Made by a program: the position numbers and the translations under genes. A DNA stretch of 64,000 nucleotides from Nocardia sp. BMG51109. GTDB lineage: Bacteria > Actinomycetota > Actinomycetes > Mycobacteriales > Mycobacteriaceae. The first letter of the stretch is position 1. Every line of letters begins with the position of its first letter. The stretch is from the NCBI RefSeq assembly GCF_000526215.1, contig NZ_JAFQ01000004.1, forward strand, positions 3,100,001 through 3,164,000, in the 5' to 3' direction. Positions 1 to 37,307 of the stretch are shown piece after piece. A model generated the notes under the pieces. It did not search any database. It was not told where the DNA came from and saw only the letters and a list, made by a program, of their open reading frames with translations.

Positions 1-1
1 C

Positions 2-29695
<29,694 letters not shown>

Positions 29696-29701
29696 GCCGC
29701 C

Positions 29702-29745
29702 ATCGGGCCGGTGCAGGAATGGACCCGTTCCTTCACCGGCCCGAT
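29702..29745 (+). terminator. Hairpin terminator after the NRPS gene
   Basis: Perfect 12-bp arms (ATCGGGCCGGTG and its complement) enclose a further inner AGGAA/TTCCT stem. It begins seven bases after the NRPS stop codon. There is no long T tract, as is common in actinobacteria. Confidence 0.75.
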
Positions 29746-29823
29746 GCCGTTTCGCCTGGGTAGACTGCGAGGGCAGGCGGCGAAGAGCGCCGCTGCAAGG
29801 TCAGCGAGTAGGAGGTGGCTTTC

Positions 29824-30423
29824 GTGGCGATGCCGGTTCCCGAACCGTTTCCCACACGGCTGCCTGCGGGGGATCGTTGGACCGCGACCGACCTCGACAA
29901 CCTGCCCGATAACGGAATCCGGTACGAGGTGCTGAATGGCCAGCTCATCGTGAACGCCGCCCCGAAGCCGAAGCACCAGGTGCTTCTTCAGTGGCTTCAG
30001 GTCGCCCTGCTGGGAGTGCTACCGGAGGGCTATTGGCTATTACCCGGGATCGGGGTTCTGATCGGCGACGATGAGCCCATACCCGACCTTGTTGCAGGGA
30101 CCGGCGAAAGACCGATGGAGGAACGCGGCGTCAAGGTAGAGCACGTCGTCCTCGCAGTCGAGATCGTCTCCGCGTCCACCACCCTGCAGGACCGCATGGT
30201 AAAACCCGCCGTCTATGCCGAGGCGGGGATTCCGAACTACTGGCGAATCGAGGCCAATCCCTTCAAGGGCCGCCTGCCCGGCGAGACGTTGCCGGTTCTG
30301 TTCGCCCATGCCCTCGGCGACAATGGCGAGTACGAACTGACGCACCGCATACCCGCCGGTGAACCCGCAACCCTGCACTCCCCGTTCGAGTTCACCATCG
30401 ATCCGGCCGCGCTGCTGCGCTGA
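29824..30423 (+). CDS. Uma2 family PD-(D/E)XK nuclease-fold protein
   Basis: About 199 residues of the Uma2 family (DUF820), a PD-(D/E)XK restriction-endonuclease-like fold of unknown physiological role that is abundant in actinobacteria and cyanobacteria. Visible family landmarks are the N-terminal GIRYEVLNGQLIV strand, PIPD (Asp) near residue 85, LAVEIVSAST (Glu) near 112, then a Lys and the typical AGIPNYWRIE segment. I chose GTG at 29824 because AGGAGG (29810-29815) lies 8 bases upstream; ATG at 29830 and GTG at 29815 are alternatives. It stands alone after the NRPS terminator and is not evidently part of the peptide cluster. Whether it cuts DNA is unknown. Confidence 0.85.
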   Translation: MAMPVPEPFPTRLPAGDRWTATDLDNLPDNGIRYEVLNGQLIVNAAPKPKHQVLLQWLQVALLGVLPEGYWLLPGIGVLIGDDEPIPDLVAGTGERPMEERGVKVEHVVLAVEIVSASTTLQDRMVKPAVYAEAGIPNYWRIEANPFKGRLPGETLPVLFAHALGDNGEYELTHRIPAGEPATLHSPFEFTIDPAALLR

Positions 30424-30500
30424 GGAATTCACTCTCCGCCGCACACCACGGCCCGGATCCGGCCGACTGTCTCGAACTGGTTGCTGCTACAACGGTTTTG

Positions 30501-31901
30501 ATGCGCATCTTCCGAACAACGGCGTGTGCTGCCGCCGGGCACCCCGAATTCACGCTCGTCTTCCGGGGCGCCCCGGCTACTCCGCATGCCGCGGCGTGGA
30601 TCGTGGGTCAGCTGGAGAACGCCGTGGCCCAGGGTGCCCGTTTCGCGGCCGGTGAGGAGTTCAGGGTCGGCTGGCGCCGGATGCGGGTCGTGGAACACGA
30701 CGACCGGACGCTCGGGCTCACGGAACGGGTCGGCGACGACACCTGGGAGGAACAGGTCGACCGAACGCTGGGCGACATGTGGTTGCAGGTGAAAGCCGCC
30801 GCGGAACTCGAGCTGCCGGAGGTGCAGGACGCGCTGGACGAGGAGGAGATCGCGATCGTCCAGCCCTGTGCGTTCGACGCCGGCGTGATCGTGCTCAATC
30901 GGATGGGCCCGGACTCGCACCAGCCCGGCCAATGGGGCGTCAGCTGCGGGGACGAGCACGACCACGCGGCGTGGGACTTCATGAAGTTGTTCCGGCTGAC
31001 CGCCGCCCTGCCGTTCCTCGCCCAATTCCTTGCCCTGCCACCGGAAACCGGTCTGATCATCGCGCGCGACACGGTGGACGCCGACGGCGGCGTCGTGGCC
31101 GAGGTGGCGTACCGGAACACGATGATCACCGCGGACGGCGGTGCGCGCTTCGGGCCGGATCCGGCACCCGGCGAGCCGGAATATCTCAGGCCGCACTTCT
31201 CGATCGAGCGGTTCGGGGAGGGGCTGTATCGCACGACGATCGGCCGGCGGCAGGGTCACCCGGATGTCGTGGCCCGGATTGCCGATCCGCCGGTGCCGGG
31301 CCTCGACGAGTCGCTGGTCGAATGGGTCCTGGACGATGTGCAGGACGCCATGGCCGTGGGCACCCGTTTCGCGTCCGGTCGGACGATCCGGATCGGCTGG
31401 CGGACCCTGCGGCTGACCGAGCGCGACGACGGGATGCTCGGACTGCTGGAACGGACCGGCGAGGACGCCTGGGCGGAACACGTCGAGCAGACGCTGGGTG
31501 AGACCTGGTACCAGAAGGAGGTCGCGGCGAGCCTGGGACTGGTCGAGGAGCTGGCATTTCCGCGCGACGACCAGTACGTGACGATCGCCGAATGCGTGCA
31601 ACCGGACCTTTCCGCGCTGCTGCTGTGCCGCACCGAGGCCGGCGATCCGGACGACTCCGGATGGATGGTGTGCTGCCTGAACAGCCACGATCACGGCCCG
31701 TGGCGCCGCCGGACCACCTGGGAGGTCTCGCGTTCGATGCCGTTCGCCACCCAGTTCCTGGCGCTGCCCCCGGGCATCTCGGTCGCCATCGACGCTCCCG
31801 GCTCGACAGCCACCGGCCGCATCGGAGTCCGGGTCCTCTTCGGCGACCGGCGCATGCTCGCCCACCCGGACTCCTACCTGGCCCGGCTCGGCGCCGGCTG
31901 A
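30501..31901 (+). CDS. Hypothetical protein with internal duplication
   Basis: A 466-residue soluble protein consisting of two homologous halves. Residues ~15-200 and ~235-460 share the same order of landmarks: a basic RVGWRRMR/RIGWRTLR stretch, an acidic DxTWEEQV/DAWAEHV segment, a central strand, a Cys-containing GVSCGDEHDH versus VCCLNSHDH segment, and the block LPFLAQFLALPPE/MPFATQFLALPPG. The second-half organisation is loosely like DUF2185/Imm33-type immunity folds, but I cannot confirm that. No signal peptide or membrane segment is visible. ATG at 30501 is preferred over the in-frame TTG just before it, although no Shine-Dalgarno is evident. The downstream gap carries a tandem duplication of noncoding DNA. 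Confidence 0.7.
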   Translation: MRIFRTTACAAAGHPEFTLVFRGAPATPHAAAWIVGQLENAVAQGARFAAGEEFRVGWRRMRVVEHDDRTLGLTERVGDDTWEEQVDRTLGDMWLQVKAAAELELPEVQDALDEEEIAIVQPCAFDAGVIVLNRMGPDSHQPGQWGVSCGDEHDHAAWDFMKLFRLTAALPFLAQFLALPPETGLIIARDTVDADGGVVAEVAYRNTMITADGGARFGPDPAPGEPEYLRPHFSIERFGEGLYRTTIGRRQGHPDVVARIADPPVPGLDESLVEWVLDDVQDAMAVGTRFASGRTIRIGWRTLRLTERDDGMLGLLERTGEDAWAEHVEQTLGETWYQKEVAASLGLVEELAFPRDDQYVTIAECVQPDLSALLLCRTEAGDPDDSGWMVCCLNSHDHGPWRRRTTWEVSRSMPFATQFLALPPGISVAIDAPGSTATGRIGVRVLFGDRRMLAHPDSYLARLGAG

Positions 31902-32237
31902 CCCGTGCCGCGTTCTCGCCGCGAAGATGACACAGACTGCCGCGCAACGTATTCCGATGCAGACCACCGCTCGGCCGGAATCTCGATCCGGTCGGTGTGT
32001 GGTGCGGTGTTGCGCGATCGGTACGCCGCACCAGTACATCTCGCGACCTATCCGGCCGGACTCGCCGTCGCTCGGCCCGTGCTGCGTTCTCGCCGCAGAG
32101 ATGGCACCGGCTGCCGCGCAACGTACTCCGGCTCTGCCTACTCAGGCCGCCGCTCGGCCGGAAGTCTCGAGCGGGCGGTCGGACGGTGTGGGACGGCGTT
32201 CCGCACTGGTACGCCGCACCACGACATGGTGAGATCT
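31902..32237. repeat. Two imperfect tandem copies of a ~150-160 bp noncoding unit
   Basis: Copy 1 begins at 31902 and copy 2 at about 32076, both starting CCCGTGC(C/T)GCGTTCTCGCC. They share blocks such as GCCGCGCAACGTA, CGCTCGGCCGGAA and GGTACGCCGCACCA in the same order, with small indels. The pair fills the gap between the duplicated-domain protein and the convergent flavoprotein gene. No open frame is preserved between copies, so the unit looks noncoding. Confidence 0.75.
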
Positions 32238-32274
32238 GTTGGTAGCCGAGGCGATCGGCTGCCGGATGTGCGGT

Positions 32275-33474
32275 CTAGGCGGCCCGTCCGGAGGCGGCCG
32301 GTGCCTCGTTATGCTTGGCCCGCAGCAGTTCTCGGCGCTTGATGTCCTTCAATTTCATGGTCTTCGAACCGGGCTTGCGGGCCTCGTCGGCCAGCTGCTT
32401 GACGATGTATTTGCAGATGAACTCCTTGAGCTTCGCGCCGGGGACGCCGCCGAGGTAGAGGCCGTTCGCGACGTCGTTCCTGGCGGCGAGCTGGAAGATG
32501 CCGGCGCGCCGGCCGAGGCTGATGCATTGGCCGCCGAACGCCACGTCGACGGGTGCGGGCCGGGTGCCGCCGATCCGGCTGAGCACGGTGTCGGCGGCCT
32601 GCGGGCCCATCTGGGTCGCGGCCTGGCAGCTCATCCGGTACGGCAGGTCCGACGGTGCCGCCGCATCGCCGGCCGCGATGATGTGCGGGTCGTCCACGCT
32701 GGTCAGCGTCTCGTCGGTGCGCAGGCGGCCCACGGCATCGATGCTCAGCCCGCTGCGCGCGGCCAGGTCCGGCACGCCGAATCCGGCGGTCCAGACGCTC
32801 ACCGCGCTCGACAGCCGGTGCCCGCCGCTGAGCCGCACGCTGTCGCGGGTCACGCCGGTCACGGTCGCGTCGGGGCCTTCGAGCACGGTAACGCCCAGTG
32901 CGGCAAGCCGTTTGGTCACCGAGCGTCGGCCCCGGGGATGCAGGTACGGTCCGAGTACGTCGCCGCACACCAGCGTCACCCGACGGCCCAGCTCCGCCAG
33001 CTCGGCGGCGGTCTCGATTCCCGTGGGCCCTGCCCCGACGACCGTCACCGCGGCCGCCGCGGGCACGGCCTCGACGGCCTGCCGCAACCGCTGCGCATCC
33101 TCGAAAGTAGCGATCGGATAGGCGAATTCGGCCGCCCCCGGCACGCGCGGATCGGCGCTGCCGCTGCCCACCGCGTACACCAGATAGTCGTAGCCGACCG
33201 ATTCGCCACCCGCCAACGCCACGCAGCGCTCGGCCGCATCGATCCGCGTCACGGTGTCGACCATCAGCCCGACGCGTTCGTGCAGAACGTCCCGGTACTC
33301 GACGACCGCATCGTCGGACCCACCCACCAACTGGTGCAGGCGAATCCGCTCGACGAACGTCGAGCGCGGATTGATCAGGGTCACGCTCACGTCGTCGCGC
33401 AGCATCAGCCGATTCGCCGCCAGCACGCCGGCGTATCCGCCACCGATCACGACCACATCGATGTTCCCGTTCAT
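32275..33474 (-). CDS. NDH-2-like FAD/NAD(P)-dependent oxidoreductase
   Basis: A 399-residue pyridine nucleotide-disulphide oxidoreductase-fold flavoprotein, most like type II NADH dehydrogenases and related ferredoxin/quinone reductases. The N-terminal FAD-binding VVVIGGGYAG (residues ~5-14) and the central NAD-binding VTVVGAGPTG (~145-154) are intact, followed by the second FAD contact IIAAGDAAAP near 282. No CxxxxC redox disulphide is seen, so a disulphide reductase is unlikely. ATG at 33474 is preceded by a good Shine-Dalgarno (GAAGGAGA). A longer in-frame reading reaches 33819 but has no start support. Membrane association through a C-terminal amphipathic segment is possible. It is convergent with the upstream gene and divergent from the kinase gene. 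Confidence 0.88.
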   Translation of the reverse strand: MNGNIDVVVIGGGYAGVLAANRLMLRDDVSVTLINPRSTFVERIRLHQLVGGSDDAVVEYRDVLHERVGLMVDTVTRIDAAERCVALAGGESVGYDYLVYAVGSGSADPRVPGAAEFAYPIATFEDAQRLRQAVEAVPAAAAVTVVGAGPTGIETAAELAELGRRVTLVCGDVLGPYLHPRGRRSVTKRLAALGVTVLEGPDATVTGVTRDSVRLSGGHRLSSAVSVWTAGFGVPDLAARSGLSIDAVGRLRTDETLTSVDDPHIIAAGDAAAPSDLPYRMSCQAATQMGPQAADTVLSRIGGTRPAPVDVAFGGQCISLGRRAGIFQLAARNDVANGLYLGGVPGAKLKEFICKYIVKQLADEARKPGSKTMKLKDIKRRELLRAKHNEAPAASGRAA

Positions 33475-33884
33475 GGTGTCTCCTTCGTGTCGAGGGGTCG
33501 TACACAAGACACCGCGAACTCGACAGCTGTGACATCGGATCCGGCCGGAGGGGCAGCGCCGGGCCGCCACGATGTAGGTGGCTTCCGGCCGGCACGCGGG
33601 CGGTACGCCAGGACAACGGACGCTCCCACAAGAGTTCACCACGGTAGCGGGGGCGCCGATGCGGACATCAGAACAGCCGCCGATCCCGGCTGGGCGACTG
33701 ACCATCGGGAAGTGTGGGCGGGGTTGTGCGAGAAGCGAAATACCGCAGTTCCGGGGCGGCGTCGTTTCAGATCCCCGGCCTTGGATCGACTCCCGACCGT
33801 AGCTTCGGGACCTCGACATCTACGATTTGTCTCCTTCGTGCCGCCGGGGTGAAGTAGACAATCGTCAGGATTCAGGAGGGCACT
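33475..33884. other. Divergent intergenic region
   Basis: About 410 bp between two divergent genes. Apart from the two Shine-Dalgarno sites I see no convincing gene. A short direct repeat, TGTCTCCTTCGTG, occurs near 33477 and again near 33827. It must contain both promoters, but I could not pick either with confidence. Confidence 0.5.
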
Positions 33885-34805
33885 GTGACCATCGAGGTTC
33901 CCGCAAAGCTGGCCGAGGCGCAGCTCCGGTACAACGGTGCGGCGGGGCGCGAGTTCATCGCGGGGCTACCCGCCCATGCGGCCCGGTACCTCACCGAATG
34001 GGAGCTCCGCCGAGACGGACCGCCGCTACACGGTCTGGCTTCTCTGGTGCTTCCGGTCGTCCGTGCCGACGGCACACCTGCCGCACTCAAGCTCCAGCTC
34101 CTCGACGAGGAGACCGAGAGCGAGCCCGCCGGCTTGCGGGCCTGGGCGGGCGACGGTGCGGTCCGGCTGCTGGACGCCGACCCAGCGACCGGAGTCATGC
34201 TGCTCGAACGTCTACACCCACACCACTCGCTGTCCTCGGTGACCGACGACGTCCAGGCCCTGACGTTGCTCACCGGTCTCCTCGCACGCCTCGTCGCCCA
34301 CCCTGCCCCGCACGGGATACGCCGCTTGCACGACATTGCCCGCACGATGCTCGCGCAGACTCCGGAGGCGGCTCACCTGCTGCCGGACGACGAACGCGGG
34401 CTGATTCTCGCCTGTGCCGCGGCGGTCGCCGACCTGGTGGACGAGCCCGGCGACCGGCTGCTGCACTGGGACCTGCACTACGACAACGTGCTTGCCGCCG
34501 ATCGCGAGCCGTGGCTCGCCATAGACCCGAAACCATTGGCCGGCGACCCCGGGTTCGATCTGATGCCCGCGTTGGACAATCGCTGGGATGCGCTCGTGGC
34601 CAGCGGAAACGTAGGGCGAGCAGTCCGGTACCGATTCGACCTCATGACCGAGATGCTCGGCCTCGACCGCAGGCGCGCGGCGGGCTGGACGCTGGGCCGC
34701 GCGCTACAGAACACACTGTGGGACCTGGAGGACGGCGAGCCGGGCATGTCCGAGCAACAACGAGTTGTCGCAGAAGCCGTCCTACCGACATGGAAGGGCA
34801 GGTAA
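33885..34805 (+). CDS. Streptomycin/hydroxyurea phosphotransferase (APH(6)/Hur) family kinase
   Basis: A 306-residue protein of the aminoglycoside/hydroxyurea antibiotic resistance kinase family (PF04655). The Brenner-type catalytic loop is seen as LLHWDLHYDNVLA (residues ~192-204), with catalytic Asp and the metal-binding Asn, and the DFG-equivalent as AIDPKPLAGDPGFD (~213-226). The N-terminal lobe supplies a lysine in AALKLQLLD (~69). Members phosphorylate streptomycin at the 6-OH or hydroxyurea; actual substrate here is untested. GTG at 33885 has AGGAGG five bases upstream. It lies 4 kb from the peptide synthetase with unrelated genes between them, so it is not obviously its self-resistance gene. 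Confidence 0.88.
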   Translation: MTIEVPAKLAEAQLRYNGAAGREFIAGLPAHAARYLTEWELRRDGPPLHGLASLVLPVVRADGTPAALKLQLLDEETESEPAGLRAWAGDGAVRLLDADPATGVMLLERLHPHHSLSSVTDDVQALTLLTGLLARLVAHPAPHGIRRLHDIARTMLAQTPEAAHLLPDDERGLILACAAAVADLVDEPGDRLLHWDLHYDNVLAADREPWLAIDPKPLAGDPGFDLMPALDNRWDALVASGNVGRAVRYRFDLMTEMLGLDRRRAAGWTLGRALQNTLWDLEDGEPGMSEQQRVVAEAVLPTWKGR

Positions 34806-34921
34806 CGCCTCGACATCGGTCAGGTCGTCCAGGACGAGATCCTGTTCCGGACGCCGCACCACGCGGCGAGGTTCGCAAGGCTATTGGTCGATCGGGCGAG
34901 ATCGAGAAGTGTAAGCCCGTC

Positions 34922-34942
34922 TATAGCGTCGGGCGCTATAAT
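34922..34942 (+). promoter_or_regulatory. Promoter and autoregulatory palindrome of the HTH gene
   Basis: Inverted repeat TATAGCG (34922-34928) / CGCTATA (34934-34940) with a five-base spacer overlaps a consensus -10 box TATAAT (34937-34942). The ATG at 34949 lies seven bases after the -10, which predicts a leaderless transcript. This fits self-repression by the HTH protein. The -35 is not recognisable. Confidence 0.65.
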
Positions 34943-34948
34943 CGAGGT

Positions 34949-35467
34949 ATGACCAGCCGGAGCGGTGTGCTGCGCGAGGTGATGCGCAAAACGGGCACCA
35001 CCCAGTCCCAGTTGTCGAGGGTCAGTGGCGTCCGCCAGTCCAGTATCAGCCAGGTCCTGTCCGGCAAGCTGAATCTCAGCGATGAGCAGCTCGAGCGGCT
35101 GCTGTGCTGTATGGGTTACCGCCTCGAGGTCGTGCGGCGGCCCGTCGTCCCCGAGTTGACCCGCTCCGAGCGCCGCTCATGGCAGTTGCACAGCCGACTT
35201 TCGGTGCATTTGACCCGATCGAGCCTCGAGTCGTGGCTGCCGCGCATCGAACGCAATCTACAGCGACTTCGCGATGGAGTATCGGGTCAGCCGCATGTGC
35301 GCAATCTCGATCGCTGGCAGTCGCTGATCAAGCACCGGGATGTGCCAGGACTGCACCGCCTGCTCACCGGTCTCGACCGCGATTCGATCGAGATGCGTGA
35401 GGTCTCCCCGATGGGCGGGCTGCTCTCGCAAGACGAGCGCGCCGATGTTCTCGGCCTCGCGGGCTGA
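34949..35467 (+). CDS. Small HTH (XRE-type) regulator, probable antitoxin-like component
   Basis: A 172-residue protein. An N-terminal Cro/C1-type helix-turn-helix covers residues ~5-55 (TQSQLSRVSGVRQSSISQVL), and the C-terminal two-thirds is a basic helical region without a family I can name. Its stop codon overlaps the next ATG (TGATG at 35465-35469), the organisation of actinobacterial toxin-antitoxin-like pairs in which such an HTH gene precedes a nucleotidyltransferase-fold gene opening MxRDQLEHAIR. Here the partner is destroyed after about a dozen codons. Expression is probably leaderless and autoregulated through the palindrome over the -10 box. Confidence 0.8.
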   Translation: MTSRSGVLREVMRKTGTTQSQLSRVSGVRQSSISQVLSGKLNLSDEQLERLLCCMGYRLEVVRRPVVPELTRSERRSWQLHSRLSVHLTRSSLESWLPRIERNLQRLRDGVSGQPHVRNLDRWQSLIKHRDVPGLHRLLTGLDRDSIEMREVSPMGGLLSQDERADVLGLAG

Positions 35468-35610
35468 TGCGGCGCGATCAGCTGGAGCACGCTATCCGCT
35501 GGGCGAGGGCAGTGAGTGGCGTGTCTCGCTCCGCACCTCGGCAGCGGCCTGCGGTCGGCTCGCGGCGCGGATTTCGGAACTCCACCCGTGGGGCAGTCCG
35601 GAAATGACCG
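35467..35610 (+). pseudogene. 5' remnant of an HTH-partner (nucleotidyltransferase-like) gene
   Basis: The ATG at 35467 overlaps the HTH stop codon and opens with MRRDQLEHAIR. From memory this is the usual opening of the DUF6036-type nucleotidyltransferase-like partner of such HTH genes. After about 12 codons the sequence no longer resembles that family and enters DNA that, one frame over, encodes the end of a CutA-like protein. The residual frame stops after roughly 48 codons. I interpret it as a deletion remnant. Confidence 0.55.
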
Positions 35611-35681
35611 CGACCCCGGTCAATTGGTGCCTGGACACCTACGTGGAGTGGGTCGAGCGCACTACAGCCGGGCAGGGATAG
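35500..35681 (+). pseudogene. 3' remnant of a CutA-like (divalent-cation tolerance) gene
   Basis: This frame reads SEWRVSLRTSAA, then ARISELHPWGSPEM and YVEWVERTT before a TAG at 35679. The order matches the C-terminal half of CutA1, which has a W-x-V-x-x-K/RT strand, the conserved ELHPYxxPE motif and a terminal YxxWxxxxT helix. The N-terminal half and any start are missing, and the fragment abuts the HTH-partner remnant. A clean deletion of about one gene's worth of DNA would produce this join. Confidence 0.6.
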
Positions 35682-35901
35682 GCACGCGAGCGGATGCTGT
35701 CCGGCGTGTCAGTTCGGCCGCGCCGGTGGTGCCCTCCTTCGCGCAGCGCTGTGCGACTTCGTGGATGCGGACGAGTGGTCGAGCGGATGCGACGCTGCCC
35801 GCGAGTGCGGAGGCTCTAGCCGTGGAACCTGGTTGTCTCGCAGAGAGTCCCGCGGAGGAAGGTTCGACCGTCGGCGTCGTCGCGTGTGCGCCGGACAAGC
35901 G

Positions 35902-36456
35902 TCATGAATTCCGTTCGTATACTTGACCTTTCGACTCCATTTCTCGTTCCGCAGCGGAGGCGCGCCGTGGGAGCCGGGTTGCGCCCGACGTCAATTCGTC
36001 GCGGAAGGTGTCGTAGGCGCGGTAGAGCGACGCCAGCCGGGCGCCGCCGCCGAAATCTCGTCCGGCATCGCGTTGGGCGGACCCGACCAACGCCGCGTAG
36101 GTGATGGCGGCGACGAATTCGCCGGTCGTGTACTCGGCCTGCGGCGCCTCCGGCAAGGGGTCGAGCCGCACCGTTTCGGCGATGTGTCGGTCGATGGCGC
36201 GGACGCAGCGCCTTCTCTCCGACATCACGGCGGCGAGCCGATAGGCCGCGTCGACCAGGCTGTCGGCATCGGACGGGAGATGATCGATCAGGGTTCCGAT
36301 CGCGAGGAACCGCTGCTTGTCCAGCGGGAGCATCTCGGCGACAACGACGTGCAGGGGGTTGTCGCGGTCGGTGCCGCCCATCGCGTCGAGTACGTCGTCG
36401 AGAGTCGGCAGCGGAGTAGCCGGCGCGGGCTCAGGCATCGAGCTTCCGAGTGTCAT
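35902..36456 (-). CDS. Hypothetical protein (~184 aa)
   Basis: Soluble, mostly helical protein. The N-terminal 20 residues are Pro/Ala-rich, followed by a segment with LPLDKQRFLAIGTLIDHLP (~residues 50-68), a basic SERRRCVRAIDRHIAETV helix (~90-107), and an Ala/Gly-rich middle. I recognise no catalytic motif and no family. ATG at 36456 has only a weak Shine-Dalgarno; ATG at 36438 (GGAAG four bases upstream) is a good alternative. It is the last gene of the minus-strand string that starts with the HTH gene at 40785, and the intron insertion now separates it from those upstream genes. Confidence 0.6.
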   Translation of the reverse strand: MTLGSSMPEPAPATPLPTLDDVLDAMGGTDRDNPLHVVVAEMLPLDKQRFLAIGTLIDHLPSDADSLVDAAYRLAAVMSERRRCVRAIDRHIAETVRLDPLPEAPQAEYTTGEFVAAITYAALVGSAQRDAGRDFGGGARLASLYRAYDTFRDELTSGATRLPRRASAAEREMESKGQVYERNS

Positions 36457-36575
36457 TCGCAGAGTTCGCCTTTCGTTTGTCTCTGATGTGGTCGTCCAAT
36501 CGCCTCTCGGCGTATTCGGCGGACGAGCCGAGGGGCTTTCCAAGGCCGGTTTCGTGTCTTCAGTTGCCGGGGCCA

Positions 36576-36686
36576 CTATTGCGTCCGTCCGGTGTCCGGC
36601 TTGATGTGCTGGGCCTCCACCAGCACCTGATATGCCGCACGCTTGCGTGGGCAGTCCTCCTGGCGGCAGGCCCTGTGTTGCTGCAT
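36576..36686 (-). CDS. Small Cys-containing actinobacterial protein (36 aa), possibly affected by intron insertion
   Basis: Reads from ATG at 36686 as a very short basic protein with a C-x5-C pair (CRQEDC), a PRKRAAYQVLVEA helix and a KPDTGRTQ end. The combination of spaced cysteines, a PRK-AA-LVEA helix and a PDxxR tail resembles short uncharacterised proteins of Nocardia-like genomes, from memory only. No Shine-Dalgarno is visible and the frame is open upstream to the intron boundary, so the true start may lie on the far side of the intron. It belongs to the same minus-strand string as its neighbours. Confidence 0.4.
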   Translation of the reverse strand: MQQHRACRQEDCPRKRAAYQVLVEAQHIKPDTGRTQ

Positions 36687-37307
36687 CGCCGCATGGGGTG
36701 CGCCACGAGGCGCTGTTATCCATATTGGAGGTGGAATGACTCCGAAGTGATTGTGTCGCAGCACGATTGCTGTAGCTGAGGGCAGCCTGGTCCGGGAGAC
36801 GCCGGGGAGGGTGGGAGCAGCCCTGACAAAGCCGGGACGCGTCAGTACTGCCGAATGGTGTGGGTCCGGCAAGCGTGGGACAAAGGTAGACGCGAGAAAC
36901 CAGTGGTAGAAGCCCCTCGAGGTTATGCGCCGGCTCGAACTCGGTGGATATGGGCCGGATAGCGGTGCGCACCCGTCGCCTGTGAGGGCGGCGGGGAACT
37001 TTTCCGTCGGTGTCTCATAGTCCGGCGGGGAGGTCACGGTGAAGGTCTGCGGCGTAGCCGTGACGATGCCGCAGGGGTAGAGCTGGCTGCCTCCTGTCCC
37101 GAATGGATGACAGTGAACGTGGGAACCATCCCGTCTCGCCCACCGCACACCGCTGCCAGCGGTGTGCGGTGGGCAGGCCCGTCGTCGGCTGGTGGGGCGT
37201 GGGTGGGGCGGAGGGGTCGTAGTAGTCGGAGGCCGGGAGAGCCGGTCACAGGGCGAAGGACCCCAGTGGATTTCAGCGGAGAGGGGCTGTAATGGCCGGA
37301 GGCGCTT

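Noticed and set aside
33477..33839. Direct repeat TGTCTCCTTCGTG as a possible attachment site
   Set aside because: One copy simply contains the Shine-Dalgarno region of the flavoprotein gene, the repeat is short, and no integrase lies nearby.
32239..33852. Long plus-strand frame opposite the flavoprotein gene
   Set aside because: The minus strand encodes a clear FAD/NAD oxidoreductase; the plus frame has no recognisable features.
35662..35898. A 78-codon minus-strand frame downstream of the CutA remnant
   Set aside because: No Shine-Dalgarno, no family resemblance, and Ala/Arg/Ser composition typical of shadow frames.
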